Below, in pieces: positions 62,708 to 64,000 of a stretch of 64,000 nucleotides of DNA. This DNA comes from Auraticoccus monumenti (lineage in GTDB: Bacteria; Actinomycetota; Actinomycetes; Propionibacteriales; Propionibacteriaceae), in assembly GCF_900101785.1 (NCBI RefSeq), contig NZ_LT629688.1:2294001-2358000 (forward strand), read 5' to 3'. Numbering within the stretch: the stretch's first letter is position 1; the number at the start of each line of letters is the position of its first letter. Below the pieces are notes generated by a model that saw nothing but the letters and a program-made list of their open reading frames with translations, did not search any database and was not told the origin of the DNA. The position numbers and the translations under genes are program-made.

Positions 62708-64000
62708 ATGACGCAGCTGGACTACCAGCCCCTGGCGGGGACCTACGACGAGGTCCACGCCCCCGACGGCACCATCCGCCCGGGCTGGGACGTCCTGACC
62801 GACGGCGAGGGGTCGTCCGAGCTCGCCCGTCCCGGGCAGGTGCGCCAGGTCCTGGACCGGCTGCTCGCCGACGACGGGGTGACCTACCGGCCGACGCGCG
62901 CCCCCCGGCTGATCGACACCGAGGAGGACGCCCCGCAGCCGGTGGCCGACGCGGTGGCCTGGCAGCTGGACCCGGTGCCGATGGTGCTGGACCAGCGCGA
63001 GTGGGTGGGGCTGGAGGCCGGGCTCACCCAGCGCGCGGAGCTGCTGGACGCCGTCCTGGACGACGTCTACGGCGACCAGCGGCTGCTGGCCGAGGGGGTG
63101 CTGCCGCCGGAGGTGGTCTTCGCCCACCAGGAGTACCTGCGCACCCTGGTCGGCACGGGAGCCGAGACGCACCGGCTGTTCCTGCTGGCCACCGACGTGG
63201 GCCGGGCCGCCGACGGCACCTGGACGGTCCTCGGCGACCGCACCGAGGCGCCGTCGGGGGCCGGCTACGCGATGCAGAACCGGCGGTCCCTGTCCCGCGC
63301 GCTGCCCGGGCTGTACCACCACAGCGGGCTGCGACGGCTGACCCCCTTCTTCCACCAGCTGCGGATCGCCCTGGTCGAGGCCGCGCCCACCACCGTCGAG
63401 GACCCGCGGGTGGTCGTGCTCAGCCCGGGCGCCCACGCCGAGTCCGCCTTCGACCAGGCCAGCCTGGCCTCCCAGCTGGGGTTCCCGCTGGTGCAGGGCA
63501 ACGACCTGGTGGTCGCCGACGGGCGCGTCTGGTTGCGGACGATGGAGCGGCTGGAGCCCGTCGACGTGGTCTTCCGGCACGTCGGCGCCCGCTGGAGCGA
63601 CCCGCTGGAGCTGGCGACCGGGTCCCGGCTGGGGGCGGCCGGGCTGACCGAGGTGGTGCGCCAGCAGCACGTCAGCGTGGTCAACAGCCTGGGCTCGGGC
63701 GTGCTGGAGAACCCCGGCCTGATGCCCTTCCTGGCCGAGGCCTGCCACCTGCTGCTGGCCGAGCCGTTGCGCCTGCCCGGGGTGGAGACGGTGTGGGGCG
63801 GCACCGAGCAGGGACGCCGCCGGCTGCTCCAGGGGCTCGACCAGCTGCTGGTCCGCCCGATCAGCCCCGGCGCCGGACGCGGGGTGGTCGGCGCGCGGCT
63901 GAGCGCCGCCGAGCGGGACGAGCTGCGTCGCCGGGTGGAGGCCCGTCCGCACCAGTTCGTCGGGCAGCAGGTGCTCGACCTGTCCAGCGTCCCGACCGCC
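62708..64000 (+). CDS. Circularly permuted ATP-grasp protein (3' end cut off)
   Basis: The frame opens at ATG 62708 and runs to the window end without a stop (431 codons). YDEVHAPDGTIRPGW, ILP-type VLDQREWVGLEAGLTQRAELLDAVLDDVYGDQRLL, LPPEVVFAHQEYLR, RTEAPSGAGYAMQNRRSLSRALP and VNSLGSGVLENPGLMPFL are landmarks of CP_ATPgrasp_2 proteins. These often act beside an alpha-E/transglutaminase-like set in making an unknown peptide-type bond. It starts 13 nt after ahcY and may be co-transcribed with it. Confidence 0.88.
   Translation, partial: MTQLDYQPLAGTYDEVHAPDGTIRPGWDVLTDGEGSSELARPGQVRQVLDRLLADDGVTYRPTRAPRLIDTEEDAPQPVADAVAWQLDPVPMVLDQREWVGLEAGLTQRAELLDAVLDDVYGDQRLLAEGVLPPEVVFAHQEYLRTLVGTGAETHRLFLLATDVGRAADGTWTVLGDRTEAPSGAGYAMQNRRSLSRALPGLYHHSGLRRLTPFFHQLRIALVEAAPTTVEDPRVVVLSPGAHAESAFDQASLASQLGFPLVQGNDLVVADGRVWLRTMERLEPVDVVFRHVGARWSDPLELATGSRLGAAGLTEVVRQQHVSVVNSLGSGVLENPGLMPFLAEACHLLLAEPLRLPGVETVWGGTEQGRRRLLQGLDQLLVRPISPGAGRGVVGARLSAAERDELRRRVEARPHQFVGQQVLDLSSVPTA

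Overview
The window is very GC-rich DNA with strong third-position G/C bias, many GTG starts, a WhiB regulator, coenzyme F420 genes and a GDP-mannose locus. It reads as the chromosome of an actinobacterium. Gene order around the mannose, F420 and whiB genes matches the conserved block seen in Mycobacterium (from sahH through manB, the metallopeptidase, whiB2, fbiA/fbiB and manC to the LCP gene). A Propionibacteriales-type host is my guess, not proven. I saw no rRNA, tRNA, prophage, integrase, complete insertion sequence or CRISPR.

Layout. (1) 0-9.8 kb: the end of a mannose-6-phosphate-isomerase-like gene, a YihY membrane protein, a small envelope operon (DUF3618, holin-X, anchor protein), an MFS pump, an LLM flavin oxidoreductase, L-fuconate dehydratase and a LAxTG surface protein. 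(2) 10-17.7 kb: a trehalose-synthase-like GH13 enzyme with a tiny acidic partner, a ChaB-like protein, an SRPBCC protein, two divergent LCP (cell-wall glycopolymer transfer) genes and a glycosyltransferase. (3) 17.8-22.6 kb: a frameshifted photolyase-like gene whose two domains are in swapped order, bordered by 70-nt palindromes; a Gfo/Idh/MocA-DUF6807 fusion; TIGR03089. (4) 22.6-34.1 kb: manC, DUF7455, a MarR regulator with its operator and two targets, a truncated sigma-factor-like ORF, fbiB-fbiA, whiB, a giant membrane glycosyltransferase and DUF5719. (5) 34.1-43.4 kb: a CPBP protease, histidine kinase and response regulator; two membrane proteins (one frameshifted); an Atu4866/XRE pair; a MacB/FtsX-type ABC exporter. 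(6) 43.5-44.6 kb: ten tandem copies of a ~105-bp palindromic unit. (7) 44.6-52.3 kb: accessory genes (PP-loop enzyme, amidohydrolase-shell/Atu4866 fusion, AraC-PhyH pair, two beta-lactamase-fold genes around a LysR, a small ORF). (8) 52.8-64 kb: the core metallopeptidase-like gene, DUF3499, manB, Trm112, SIS, paired SMR pumps, a CDF transporter, a DUF559 gene between two pairs of ~100-nt palindromes, DinB, a lipoprotein, ahcY and a cut-off ATP-grasp gene.

Working together: manC and manB make GDP-mannose for the glycosyltransferases; LCP proteins attach glycopolymers to the wall; fbiA/fbiB make the F420 that LLM-type oxidoreductases may use; ahcY clears S-adenosylhomocysteine.

The most notable signal is not a gene. 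Three families of imperfect palindromes (about 70, 105 and 100 nt) lie in non-coding gaps, mostly within a few to a few dozen bases of stop codons. Copies of the 70-nt family keep pairing while changing sequence, which suggests selection on the folded form. At least thirteen genes also have a TANNNT-like -10 box 6-7 nt before the start codon, the signature of leaderless transcription.
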